Assembly (NCBI RefSeq): GCF_039614725.1
Contig: NZ_CP154859.1
Span: 3,906,001-3,970,000, forward strand
Origin: Thauera sp. JM12B12
Lineage (GTDB): Bacteria > Pseudomonadota > Gammaproteobacteria > Burkholderiales > Rhodocyclaceae
DNA length: 64,000 bases
Direction: 5' to 3'
The first letter of the stretch is position 1; every line of letters begins with the position of its first letter. Positions 36,061-44,447 of the stretch are shown in pieces. The notes under the pieces are model-generated. The model was not told the DNA's origin, did not search any database, and saw nothing but the letters and a program-made list of their open reading frames with translations. Position numbers and translations under genes: made by a program.

Positions 36061-36707
36061 TGCTCATCAACATCAGCCAGCTGACATTCGGGCTTGCCCG
36101 TGGCGTCCTGGGGGCGACTCCGCACCGAATGGGGGTCTGGGTGCAGGGCTGCTCCCTTCCAAAGTGCCCCGGCTGTGCATCCATGCACACCTGGCCGAGG
36201 GAAGGCGGCACGCGGATCCGTATTGCGAGCTTGATGGAGCTTGCACATAGGCAGCCAAAAACCCCCTCCGGCCTCACCATCAGCGGCGGAGAACCGACCG
36301 ACCAGGCCGATGCGGTGACAGCCTTGGCCGAAGCATTCCGGAGTGAGTTTCCTGAAGCCGAGATCGTGCTCTACTCAGGACTGAACTGGCCGACCCTGGC
36401 TGCGCGTCATCCGCAGCTCATTGCTGCACTCGACGTTGCTATCACCGGTCCCTTCAGGCAGGAACTCGAGTCGACCCCGCTAAGCGGTTCGCGAAATCAA
36501 GACGTCGTGCTACTGAGCAATCTGGCCCGTGATCTCTATCAGGGCTGGGAGCAATGGCCCCAAGGGGTAATCCAGATTGGCTCGGGGCCGGAAGGCGCGA
36601 TCATCACCGTCGGGGTGCCGGACACAACCCGAATGCGGCGCGCAGCGCGACAATCGGGTTTCGAGCAATGGTCTTGGCACACGAGAAAATCCCGGACGAA
36701 CGACTGA
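36060..36707 (+). CDS. Radical-SAM / 4Fe-4S activase-like protein
   Basis: This 215-aa protein resembles NrdG-type activases and the 4Fe-4S single-cluster domain family. The cluster motif lies in VQGCSLPKCPGCAS (Cys x4 Cys x2 Cys), one residue longer than the usual x3 spacing. LTISGGEPTDQ supplies the GGE motif for S-adenosylmethionine. No anaerobic ribonucleotide reductase is nearby, so it probably activates or modifies a partner within this block. It is coupled to both neighbours (1-nt overlap upstream, 1-nt gap downstream). Confidence 0.82.
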   Translation: MLINISQLTFGLARGVLGATPHRMGVWVQGCSLPKCPGCASMHTWPREGGTRIRIASLMELAHRQPKTPSGLTISGGEPTDQADAVTALAEAFRSEFPEAEIVLYSGLNWPTLAARHPQLIAALDVAITGPFRQELESTPLSGSRNQDVVLLSNLARDLYQGWEQWPQGVIQIGSGPEGAIITVGVPDTTRMRRAARQSGFEQWSWHTRKSRTND

Positions 36708-36708
36708 C

Positions 36709-38283
36709 ATGAACATGAAGACGATGCGGATCTGTCCCGAGTGTCGCACGGAATACGAGGGCGAGGACTATTGCCCGCAGGATGGAGCCCGCCTTCTGCC
36801 AACAACCGGCGACGAGGGCGGGAAACCCTGCCCCCCGGGACCGGTTGGAGGCGCGACGGATTCGGACGACTCGGTGCGCCCGCGAGACAGTGCATCGGGT
36901 AGCGGCTCCGAACCCGCATCTGCGGATCGCGAGGGCCGTCTCGCGAGTTTCATCAGCCGCCTTGGCCTGCGCCCGCGCACGACGGGCGAAGAAACCGAGA
37001 CGACAAGTCCACCTGCAACGGATGCGTCGTCCGAGGAGGTCTCCCCCCTTCCGGATGATGTTCTCCGGGCGGGCTGGCGCGCTGTCGGGCCGGTCGATAG
37101 CACCGAGGCGGCGGATATCTGGCCAGTTCGGAATGAGGTGAAGAGTGGCCAGCTCAACGGCATCTTCTTTCGCTATCGCACGGGGTCCCTCTCCACAGTG
37201 TCGGTATACAGACGACTGGAAGTCATGACCGCACGCGAAGCCCCAAGGGTATGGGCTCATGGGACGCTGGACCTCGGAGGGGCACGTGCCGACTATGACC
37301 TGATCTCGCCATCGCTCAGCGGTCCGCTACTGAACAAGTGGTTTGCAATGACCGACCCTTCCGAGCAGCGGGCTCTGTCGCTCTTGCCCTCCCTCGCCAC
37401 GTGGCTCGCAAGCCTCAATCGTGAAGGTCTGCAGCCCATATCGTTCGATCCTGCCCAAATCGTAAGGTCCGATGACGGGCACCTGTCCTTGGTCGCAGCG
37501 GGAGCGCTCGCCGAAACCAGCGCGATGGAGTCGCTCAGCCCGTACAGACCGGAGTTTGCCCGAAGCGCGCTCCTGTCTCGGATCTGGGCTGCCCCAGAGG
37601 TGCTGTCGCAAACGATCCTTTCGAGGAATGCTGCGGTATTCTCGGCCGGGCAGATCCTTGCCCAAGCAGCGTGGGGCCAGCCATGCACACACGCTGATCT
37701 GCAGGCCGGGGCAATTCCATTCGGCTCGATCGCCGACCCCCGACTTGGACGCGTCCTGATGGGCTGCCTGTGGCCCCATCCGGAAGGGCGTTGGTTGCCG
37801 AGCGATCTCGAGATCGCGTCACGCTCGACGTCGGCCAATGAGCTTCCTGGTGTGCCGCCATGGGGGTCGCTGGCGCCAGGCGCGTCGAAGGCGGCCTTCA
37901 GCCTGGGCGGCGAGTCTTTCTGGCGACTGGAAGACCTGCTGGCGGCGTCCTGCAGGCCCGTACGCTGGGGCGAAGCGACGGCCCGGATCGGGGAGATTCT
38001 GGATTGGGCGGAGAGCACCGCGTGGGTCGGGCTTGCCAAGGCGATGAAGGATGCACAGGACCAGGGGCGAAGCCCAGACTGGGTTCTGTTGAGCCTGTCC
38101 CAAGCAGTGCGCCCCGACGCGCCCCGGACCTGGCGAGAACTGGACTTGAGCGACCAGGAAGCGGAGCGCTCGCTCATCAGCCTTGCGCAGCGCGCGCTTA
38201 AGGGCGATCAGGCAGCGGCACAAACCATGACGGACCTCTTCGAGGCCGACCTGCGCGGCGCGTTCAATTCGCCACCGTCCTGA
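36709..38283 (+). CDS. Zinc-ribbon and pseudokinase-like protein
   Basis: This 524-aa protein begins with a zinc ribbon, RICPECRTEYEGEDYCPQDG (three Cys pairing with a fourth ligand nearby), then a low-complexity linker rich in Gly, Ser and Glu (about 25-120). The following 250 residues resemble a protein-kinase fold: PISFDPAQIVRSDDGHLSLV in the place of the catalytic loop and metal site, and AAPEVLSQTILSR with AVFSAGQILAQAAWG in the place of the APE and following helices. Key catalytic HRD and DFG motifs are absent, so I call it a pseudokinase, by eye. The C-terminal 150 residues are helical. Confidence 0.6.
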   Translation: MNMKTMRICPECRTEYEGEDYCPQDGARLLPTTGDEGGKPCPPGPVGGATDSDDSVRPRDSASGSGSEPASADREGRLASFISRLGLRPRTTGEETETTSPPATDASSEEVSPLPDDVLRAGWRAVGPVDSTEAADIWPVRNEVKSGQLNGIFFRYRTGSLSTVSVYRRLEVMTAREAPRVWAHGTLDLGGARADYDLISPSLSGPLLNKWFAMTDPSEQRALSLLPSLATWLASLNREGLQPISFDPAQIVRSDDGHLSLVAAGALAETSAMESLSPYRPEFARSALLSRIWAAPEVLSQTILSRNAAVFSAGQILAQAAWGQPCTHADLQAGAIPFGSIADPRLGRVLMGCLWPHPEGRWLPSDLEIASRSTSANELPGVPPWGSLAPGASKAAFSLGGESFWRLEDLLAASCRPVRWGEATARIGEILDWAESTAWVGLAKAMKDAQDQGRSPDWVLLSLSQAVRPDAPRTWRELDLSDQEAERSLISLAQRALKGDQAAAQTMTDLFEADLRGAFNSPPS

Positions 38284-38317
38284 CAACCGATACAGGGCAA
38301 AAAAAAGGGAGCGGACC

Positions 38318-39736
38318 ATGTCCACCACGACGGTATCCATGCGTTCAACATCGATAGAAGCCACCCTGGAGGATGTCCGCGAGCGCGAAGCCTCCGCGAG
38401 AGCCGCCGCCCGCACGGCTCAACTGAATGAGCGGATCGCTGGACACGAAACGCATCTGCAGGCGGTGATCCGTCGCCTCGATGAAGCCTCGGTCCGGCTG
38501 CCCGACCTGAACGCCATTGCTCCCGCTGTTCCGAGCTTTCTCGTGCCTCAAGGAAACGATCCGGATGTGCTGGAGAGGTTCGCGGACCGAATGGCCCAGC
38601 AGATCGAGGCGTTTTCGAGCAAGGTCGATGAAGCCATCAAGACGGCCGAGGGCCTACTCGCCCGCCGCAAGGCCAAGGCAGCCGCCTGGCGCACTATCGC
38701 GGACCATGAGGAGCAGCTCCGCCTTCAGATGCGCGAGATCATGGCGACGGCAAGCGAGCTGGGCCTATCTCACCGGGCGGGAGCCATCCCCGAACGGCCA
38801 GCCGTCGATGACGAACTGGAATCGGTGGAGCGGCACGCCCTGCTGCTCGAGAGGCTGATCCGGGATCTGGCGCAGCAGCAGACTGACCTCGATGCACGAC
38901 TTGATGCCCGGCGCCGTGCCAGTTCGCTTGCCGGCGGCACGGTCGTGGCCAGTAACGCCGGGGCTGCGCAGGAGCGACACGATGCGAAGTGCAGGAATGA
39001 AGCACGACACCGACTGCAGGAGTCTCTGGACATGCACCTTACCGCTGCGGGGCTGAATCTCGCCGACCTGCCCGCATCCACCAGAGGCCTGATCACCCAC
39101 GCGCTGGCACACTCGCACGAGCAGGACCTTACCGCCCAGGTTAAGCGCTGGGTGTCCAGAGAACAACACAGACGCCGTAGCACCCAGCGCGCAATCGAGC
39201 TGATGCAGCGGGCTCCGGAACTGCTCCAGGACAGTCCGGATCTTTCAAGACGCTGGAGCAGCCTGGTCATCAAGTTGCAGCGCATTGCCGAAGGGACCGA
39301 GGAAATGAGCCCGAGCATCGAGCGCGAGTTCGATCAGCTCGGCCGGGACGCCCGCCGGAATCTGAAGACCGCACTCGCAAAAGCCGATTGGGTGAAGGCG
39401 ATGCGCACCCAGGGATTCGAAGTCCTGCAGCGCGATGACGACGGGGGTTTGGTCGTGGTGGATCTGTCGCACCCGGAAGTCTGGCTCGAGGCACAGGAAT
39501 TCGAATCTCCGGACGGGGGATACGCCACCGAACTGGAGCTCAAGACCGATGCGAGTTCATCGGCCGAGCTGGAAGAAAAGCTCACTACCGATGTCTGCCA
39601 CCGTCTCGCTCAAGCTGCCGCCCCTGAGCGTACGGGGGATGTGCATACCGAGAGCGAGGTTATCGAGCACGAACGGCGAATCAAACGCGCGCGCCGGCCA
39701 GCGGCTGCACGGAATCGATTCGCATCGGAGCTTTGA
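38318..39736 (+). CDS. Coiled-coil protein, 472 aa
   Basis: No family is recognised. Long Ala/Arg/Glu-rich helices fill residues 10-180 and 190-340, with a compact segment near the C-terminus (WVKAMRTQGFEVLQRDDDGG, then VVVDLSHPEVWLEAQEF) that looks like a small alpha/beta domain, and a basic tail. There is no signal peptide. A ribosome site (AAGGGAG) precedes the ATG. It lies between the pseudokinase-like and AAA+ genes; a structural or adaptor role is only a guess. Confidence 0.7.
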   Translation: MSTTTVSMRSTSIEATLEDVREREASARAAARTAQLNERIAGHETHLQAVIRRLDEASVRLPDLNAIAPAVPSFLVPQGNDPDVLERFADRMAQQIEAFSSKVDEAIKTAEGLLARRKAKAAAWRTIADHEEQLRLQMREIMATASELGLSHRAGAIPERPAVDDELESVERHALLLERLIRDLAQQQTDLDARLDARRRASSLAGGTVVASNAGAAQERHDAKCRNEARHRLQESLDMHLTAAGLNLADLPASTRGLITHALAHSHEQDLTAQVKRWVSREQHRRRSTQRAIELMQRAPELLQDSPDLSRRWSSLVIKLQRIAEGTEEMSPSIEREFDQLGRDARRNLKTALAKADWVKAMRTQGFEVLQRDDDGGLVVVDLSHPEVWLEAQEFESPDGGYATELELKTDASSSAELEEKLTTDVCHRLAQAAAPERTGDVHTESEVIEHERRIKRARRPAAARNRFASEL

Positions 39737-39845
39737 AGGTGACGTGCCTGTGGGGGCATCTCGACGGGAAGCACCCCATGCCGCACGTCTTCCATATACA
39801 GCGCTGCTTGAACTGAGATGCTCCTGACTCAAGAGGATGACGAAG

Positions 39846-41645
39846 ATGGCCGCACAATTCGATGACGCACTTGGGCAGAACATCACTCTGGCAGCACACG
39901 TTTCAAGCACCATCGCAGTGGCGGGGCGTCGCCAATTCGACCGTTTTCTGGTACCCGCCCCAGGGGATGGTCTGCGCCTGCAGGGCTTCGAGCGCATATG
40001 CCACGAATCGATACAGGCCAAGGCAACGTGGCTCTTCGACCCTTGCAGCGGCGAGATATCCCTAGAGCACGGCCCTGACGAGCTGCTGGAGGAAACGAGC
40101 CTGCCCAGACGCATTGGCACTCCGTCGCCAATCAAGTTCGACGAAGCTCTCAGCGCGTTTTCCAAGCTTGGGGCACTGGGTGGTGAAACGAGGTTCGCCC
40201 TCGTCATCAATGCAGCCCTCCTCTTCGAAGACCCATCGAATCCACGGGAAGCCGACTTTCAGAGTCTCCAGGCGATCGAGCGCTTTTCCCGCGTTGCTAA
40301 ACGATCGACGATCCTTTTCCTGCGCACCAGCCAAACTACTGCCATCCCGCATGCGATCCTGGCATCCCCTTCGGTTCGGACCCTTCATATTCCTGCTGCC
40401 TCACGCGATGTCCGTTATCGCTATGTGGAGCTACGCGGCAGATTGCTCGCGAAACAGTGCGGAGCGGATATCTCGGCAGTAGCGGAAACACTTGGCAACT
40501 CAACGGAGGACTGGACGCTCGACCAGGTCGATGCACTTCTGCATACAGCGATACGCCAAGGGATTGCACGCCTGCACGATCTGGAGGAACTCGGCAGGGC
40601 GGTTCGGATCGGTGCGAGCTTCAGCCCTTGGGCTGGTGACAGAATTCGCCATTCGATCGCCTCGGCCCAAGAGGTGCTTGACCGTCGGGTGGCAGGCCAG
40701 CCGGCCGCCGTAAATGCAGTTGTGTCGGCCCTGCGCAAGGCGATTACCGGCCTCGCTGCAGCTCACCAGAGTGAAGGATCCGAGGGACCGAGAGCGGTCC
40801 TGTTTTTCGCTGGACCGACCGGAACGGGCAAAACAGAGATGGCGAAGGCCATCAGCCAGATCGTATTCGGGCAAGAGCAACTGCTGCGCTTCGACTGTGG
40901 TGAGCTCCGTCAAGAACATGCAGTGGCGCGCCTGATCGGTGCCCCGCCGGGCTATGTCGGCTTCGAGCGTGGCGGGGAGCTGACCGAGGGCATCCGTGCA
41001 AAACCGAACAGCGTCGTCCTGTTCGACGAAATCGAGAAGGCGCACCGGCGCCTCCTCGATACCCTGCTAGGTGTGCTGGATGACGGTCGTCTGACATCCG
41101 GCCAAGGTGAGACCGCCTACTTCGGTCAGGCGATCCTGATCTTCACGTCGAACCTCGGCATGTATGAAGAGATTCAGGATCAGGGCGGGCGGCCCAGTCG
41201 GCGAGCCCGGTTCGGCTACGAGACGCCGTTTGCGGAGATTCAGCAGAAAGTGCGGGACGCGATCAGAGACGAGTTCGTTACCGGCCTTGGGCGCCCGGAG
41301 TTGCTCGGCCGCTTCGGCGGTGCCGAATCGATCGTTGTGTTCGACTACCTGCGCGACTTGCACAGGGTTTGCCAGAAATTCATTATCAATGTCAGCCGCG
41401 CCTGCCGTAGGCTGCACGGGATTGATCTGAGGGTCGACAATTCCGTGATCGAGCTCGTCGTCCAACGGACTCTTTCCCACCCCGATGCATTGCTACTCGG
41501 CGGAAGAGGCCTCAAGCCTGAGCTGGACCGATTGTTGACCGACCCGCTGTCGGACTATCTTTTTCAACAACCTGCGGGCGACGTTGAGCGAACGGTCCAG
41601 GCCACTATCGACGGGGACGCGATCCGTTTCACTGCGCCCGGCTGA
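39846..41645 (+). CDS. ClpB/ClpA-type AAA+ ATPase
   Basis: This 599-aa protein carries one intact AAA+ module of the Clp (AAA_2) kind: Walker A GPTGTGKTEMAK (about residue 325), pore loop GAPPGYVGFERGG, Walker B VVLFDEIEKAH and sensor IFTSNLG, followed by the C-terminal small domain. The N-terminal 250 residues resemble a degenerate AAA-like domain (FALVINAALLFED) without a Walker A. Such enzymes thread or remodel proteins. ATG 39846 is preferred over 39837 because of spacing from AGAGG. Its last codons (IRFTAPG) and terminator form the start of the long direct repeat. Confidence 0.88.
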   Translation: MAAQFDDALGQNITLAAHVSSTIAVAGRRQFDRFLVPAPGDGLRLQGFERICHESIQAKATWLFDPCSGEISLEHGPDELLEETSLPRRIGTPSPIKFDEALSAFSKLGALGGETRFALVINAALLFEDPSNPREADFQSLQAIERFSRVAKRSTILFLRTSQTTAIPHAILASPSVRTLHIPAASRDVRYRYVELRGRLLAKQCGADISAVAETLGNSTEDWTLDQVDALLHTAIRQGIARLHDLEELGRAVRIGASFSPWAGDRIRHSIASAQEVLDRRVAGQPAAVNAVVSALRKAITGLAAAHQSEGSEGPRAVLFFAGPTGTGKTEMAKAISQIVFGQEQLLRFDCGELRQEHAVARLIGAPPGYVGFERGGELTEGIRAKPNSVVLFDEIEKAHRRLLDTLLGVLDDGRLTSGQGETAYFGQAILIFTSNLGMYEEIQDQGGRPSRRARFGYETPFAEIQQKVRDAIRDEFVTGLGRPELLGRFGGAESIVVFDYLRDLHRVCQKFIINVSRACRRLHGIDLRVDNSVIELVVQRTLSHPDALLLGGRGLKPELDRLLTDPLSDYLFQQPAGDVERTVQATIDGDAIRFTAPG

Positions 41646-41646
41646 G

Positions 41647-41673
41647 GGTCGCTGATCGGGCGACCGGGTTTTT
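41647..41673 (+). terminator. Rho-independent terminator of the AAA+ gene
   Basis: GGTCGC/GCGACC stem, 7-nt loop, then GGG and five T, directly after the AAA+ stop codon (41643-41645). Confidence 0.75.
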
Positions 41674-41695
41674 CCCACCTGTAGCCGGAAGCAAA

Positions 41696-41819
41696 GGACC
41701 GGATGGTTCGGTCCGCCGGCGTTTCCCGGTCCCTCCCCCGCGCGCGTTCGTGCGCCTTCCCCTCGCGAGCAGTCCTGCTCGCGCCTGCAGTGCGCCTCGA
41801 CCTGTTTCAGGCTCGAGGC
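41696..41819 (+). promoter_or_regulatory. Structured leader or small RNA candidate (copy 2)
   Basis: The same three hairpins as in copy 1, between the AAA+ terminator and the membrane-protein gene. The 384 nt from 41674 to 42057 hold no gene. Part of this sequence (AGTCCTGCTCGCGC) recurs at about 43269-43282 in the leader of the next gene. Confidence 0.45.
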
Positions 41820-42057
41820 CTGCCACTCGTTCCCGTTTCACCTCAAAACTCAACCGCAACACGTAACCGCCACCGCAGCATCCCTCGCTGCTTCTCCCAG
41901 ACGAGTCCGTCGACCGACGCGCACTCGCTTCTTCTCCTCACGTTGTCCGCCGCCTGCGGCCGCAACGCACGTTGATCGCTTCGCACCTGCCCCGCCACAG
42001 ACCTGTCGCGCCGCATGCGAGCAGCACTTCATCGTCCCCACCACCGAGGAGAAGAAC

Positions 42058-43230
42058 ATGAGCACCGACAGCAAACAGTACAGCGGCATCGAACGCGTCC
42101 GCTACGCGCTGGCCAGGTTCATGGCCGTCTGCCCGCACGAGTGGGAACTCATCCAGACCGCCCCCAGGCTCGCCTCCGAGATCGTCTTCCACGCCCTGGC
42201 CATCATCTACTGCGCCCTCTTCTTCGCCTGGGCCGTCTTCAACATCGCACTGGGCGCGTTCGGCTATCCCCTGTTCGCGGCCGCCCTGTTCGGCGTCACC
42301 GCTGGCACGGCCCTGGCCACCATCGACCGGCACGTGCGCATCCAGACCCGGGGCGCCCCCAACGTCTCGCGCCTGGGCTCCTACGTCGTGCGCATCGGCT
42401 CGCTCTTCATCGTCGCCATCAGTGCGTTCCTGATGAGCATGAACACGTTCCACGACGACATCGACCGCGTGCTGGCCAGACAGTCCCAAGCGCAGCGTGC
42501 CCAGATCGAGCAGGACGCGCAGTTCCGTCCCGAGCTCGAGGCCGCCCGCCAGGCGGTCAGCCGCACTGCCGCTGCCGCCGCTCGCGCCGATCAGTTGCAG
42601 GCCGCGATCGCCCAGATGGTCGCCGAACAAGCGCAGGAGTGGGCCAACGAGCGCAACGAGTGCGAAGGCAACGTCACCGGAAATGTTGCCCGTGTACGCG
42701 GCTGCGGGACCAAGGCCGGCGGTCACCGGGTCAACGCCGAGCGCCTCGGGCGCCAGATCGATGCGGCCCGCCAAGAGCTCGCGCAGCTCGGTGACGTCGA
42801 GACCCGCAGCGCCGACGCCCGCGCCCGCCTGAGCGCGATCAACACCCGGATCGACGCCGAGGTCCGCCGCATCATCGGCGGACACTTCAAGCGCGTGGAG
42901 GCCCTGCTGCAGATGACCTTCTCCGAACCGGCCGCACAACTCACCGTCGGGTTCTGGCTGCTCGTCGGCATGCTCCCCGAAATGATGATGTGGATCGCAC
43001 TGAACCGCTCGGCAAACGACGAAACCTTCGCTCTCGTACGTCGCGTCCAGGACCGCGCACTCGCCGCCCAAATGGCGCGATACGCGGAGCAGATCCGCGA
43101 CCAGATCGCCGAAGAACTCGAGCCGCTCGAGGTCCGTCTGGCCCCGTTGCCGGGCGTCGGCACGCGCTCGACACTCGAACCGGCCCCGGCGAGCAACGAA
43201 TCCGTCTCCCAGGAAGAGCTCGCTTCTTGA
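42058..43230 (+). CDS. Four-helix membrane protein with long coiled coil (copy 2)
   Basis: This 390-aa paralogue of the 34256-35419 product has the same four helices and coiled coil, and identical residues 1-342. The C-terminal 48 residues differ (EELEPLEVRLAPLPGVGTR here), giving the two proteins distinct cytoplasmic tails that could bind different partners. It has its own structured leader and GAGGAGAA ribosome site. A 191-nt gap separates it from the next gene. Confidence 0.75.
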   Translation: MSTDSKQYSGIERVRYALARFMAVCPHEWELIQTAPRLASEIVFHALAIIYCALFFAWAVFNIALGAFGYPLFAAALFGVTAGTALATIDRHVRIQTRGAPNVSRLGSYVVRIGSLFIVAISAFLMSMNTFHDDIDRVLARQSQAQRAQIEQDAQFRPELEAARQAVSRTAAAAARADQLQAAIAQMVAEQAQEWANERNECEGNVTGNVARVRGCGTKAGGHRVNAERLGRQIDAARQELAQLGDVETRSADARARLSAINTRIDAEVRRIIGGHFKRVEALLQMTFSEPAAQLTVGFWLLVGMLPEMMMWIALNRSANDETFALVRRVQDRALAAQMARYAEQIRDQIAEELEPLEVRLAPLPGVGTRSTLEPAPASNESVSQEELAS

Positions 43231-43421
43231 CCCTGGCGAAGCGCACGGCACCAACGTAGCTCCTCACGGAGTCCTGCTCGCGCGGGCGCGCGCGACTGGA
43301 TCGCAGCCCCGCTTGTAGACCGGCGCTGCTGCAGATACCCCCGCCACCAGCTCCGAACCCATGCCATCAGCTTGGCCACAAAACCCGTCGCAACCCAAGT
43401 CCGCCGAGTAAAGGAGAAGTC

Positions 43422-43796
43422 ATGAATACGTTCGGAATCGCAGCACTGTTCATGCCGACCGAGGCGGTGCTGCCGCTGCTGGTCCTCGCCGGACTCCTCA
43501 TCATCGTCGGACTAAGGCGGATGGCTGGCGTGATCATCTCCCTGGTTCTGCTCCTCGCGTTCTCGCCAATGCTGGAACCGGTCTTCGACGGCCTGTTCTC
43601 GGTGCTGCCAGTCTGGGCAGCCCCCTTGCTGCTCGTTGCCGCCGTCTTCTCGCTGTTCGGCAAAGCCATGCGCCAGATTGCAGTCCATGTCGCAGGTGAT
43701 CTCATCAGCAGCCTGGTGAAGACGCTGCTGCTTACACCTGCCGGGCTGGCTCTGCTGATCATCTCTGCAGTCTCGATCTGGATCCTGGTCCTTTGA
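43422..43796 (+). CDS. Small membrane protein, 124 aa
   Basis: No family is recognised. It is almost wholly hydrophobic, with four probable helices (about 17-30, 36-50, 60-80 and 103-123) and few charged residues between them (GLRRMAG, KAMRQ). An AAGGAG ribosome site precedes the ATG. The upstream 191-nt leader shares 14 bases with the structured leader of the repeat. It may work with the following exported nuclease or the ATPase. Confidence 0.7.
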   Translation: MNTFGIAALFMPTEAVLPLLVLAGLLIIVGLRRMAGVIISLVLLLAFSPMLEPVFDGLFSVLPVWAAPLLLVAAVFSLFGKAMRQIAVHVAGDLISSLVKTLLLTPAGLALLIISAVSIWILVL

Positions 43797-43850
43797 CCGT
43801 CCGAGCTTAGCCTGCTTCACCTGTCATTCCCCCACTGTAAGGAGAGCGTC

Positions 43851-44339
43851 ATGAGAACTACCAAGCGTTTGCTCACGGGTGTAATCACCTTCCTGACCGC
43901 AACGACGATGCTGGTGGGGACGCCCGGTGAGGCCTGGGGCGGCTCCATCGCTTCAGCGGCCGCACGAGCGGCTGCCAGGCAGATGGCCCGTCAAACGCCG
44001 AAACCCACCGATGTCCTGATCAGGCGAAGCAAGCATCCGGCCGCCGCCGCGCACATTGAGCATGCGCAGCGGATGGGACAGCCCACCATCCTGACGATCG
44101 ATCGTGCGCATGCCCAGCAACAGCGGGCGCAGTCGCTCAAGCACATTCCGCGCAAGCCGGAGACCGCCAAGGGCATGGACCGAGACGAATACCCCTTCGC
44201 GATGACCCGCGAGGGCGGCGCCAACGCCAACGTCCGTTACATCGACGCAGGGGACAACCGTGGTGCGGGCAAGAGCCTCGGGCACCAGACCCGCGATCTC
44301 CCCGAAGGCGCACGCATCCGCGTCCTCATCGGCGATTAA
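43851..44339 (+). CDS. Exported NucA/NucB-family deoxyribonuclease
   Basis: This 162-aa protein has a Sec-type signal peptide (MRTTKRLLTGVITFLTATTM, cleavage near residue 30). The rest matches the small secreted Bacillus nucleases NucA and NucB: HPAAAAHIEHA, LTIDRAHAQQQRAQSLKHIP, the active-site MDRDEYPFAM, then NVRYIDAGDNRGAGKSLG. These enzymes cut DNA outside the cell; NucA processes DNA for competence uptake. The Cys residues of the Bacillus proteins are missing. Its position between a membrane protein and a VirD4-like ATPase suggests a shared DNA-handling task. Confidence 0.85.
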   Translation: MRTTKRLLTGVITFLTATTMLVGTPGEAWGGSIASAAARAAARQMARQTPKPTDVLIRRSKHPAAAAHIEHAQRMGQPTILTIDRAHAQQQRAQSLKHIPRKPETAKGMDRDEYPFAMTREGGANANVRYIDAGDNRGAGKSLGHQTRDLPEGARIRVLIGD

Positions 44340-44447
44340 GCAGGGGGTGAAACCTGGGCATCGGATCAACACGAATGGGCGGAACAAAGGCTGAGGGCAC
44401 ACCTGCAAGGGCGCGCCCGGTATTCACTCGAGAGGGAGGAGAAGATC

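Larger units (their letters stand above)
41619..43083 (+). repeat. 1,465-bp direct repeat, copy 2 (probable donor)
   Basis: This copy is in its natural setting: it starts inside the 3-prime end of the AAA+ gene and continues through the terminator and leader into the membrane-protein gene. Copy 1 holds the same AAA+ codons with no gene in front, so copy 2 is the likely source. Confidence 0.95.
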
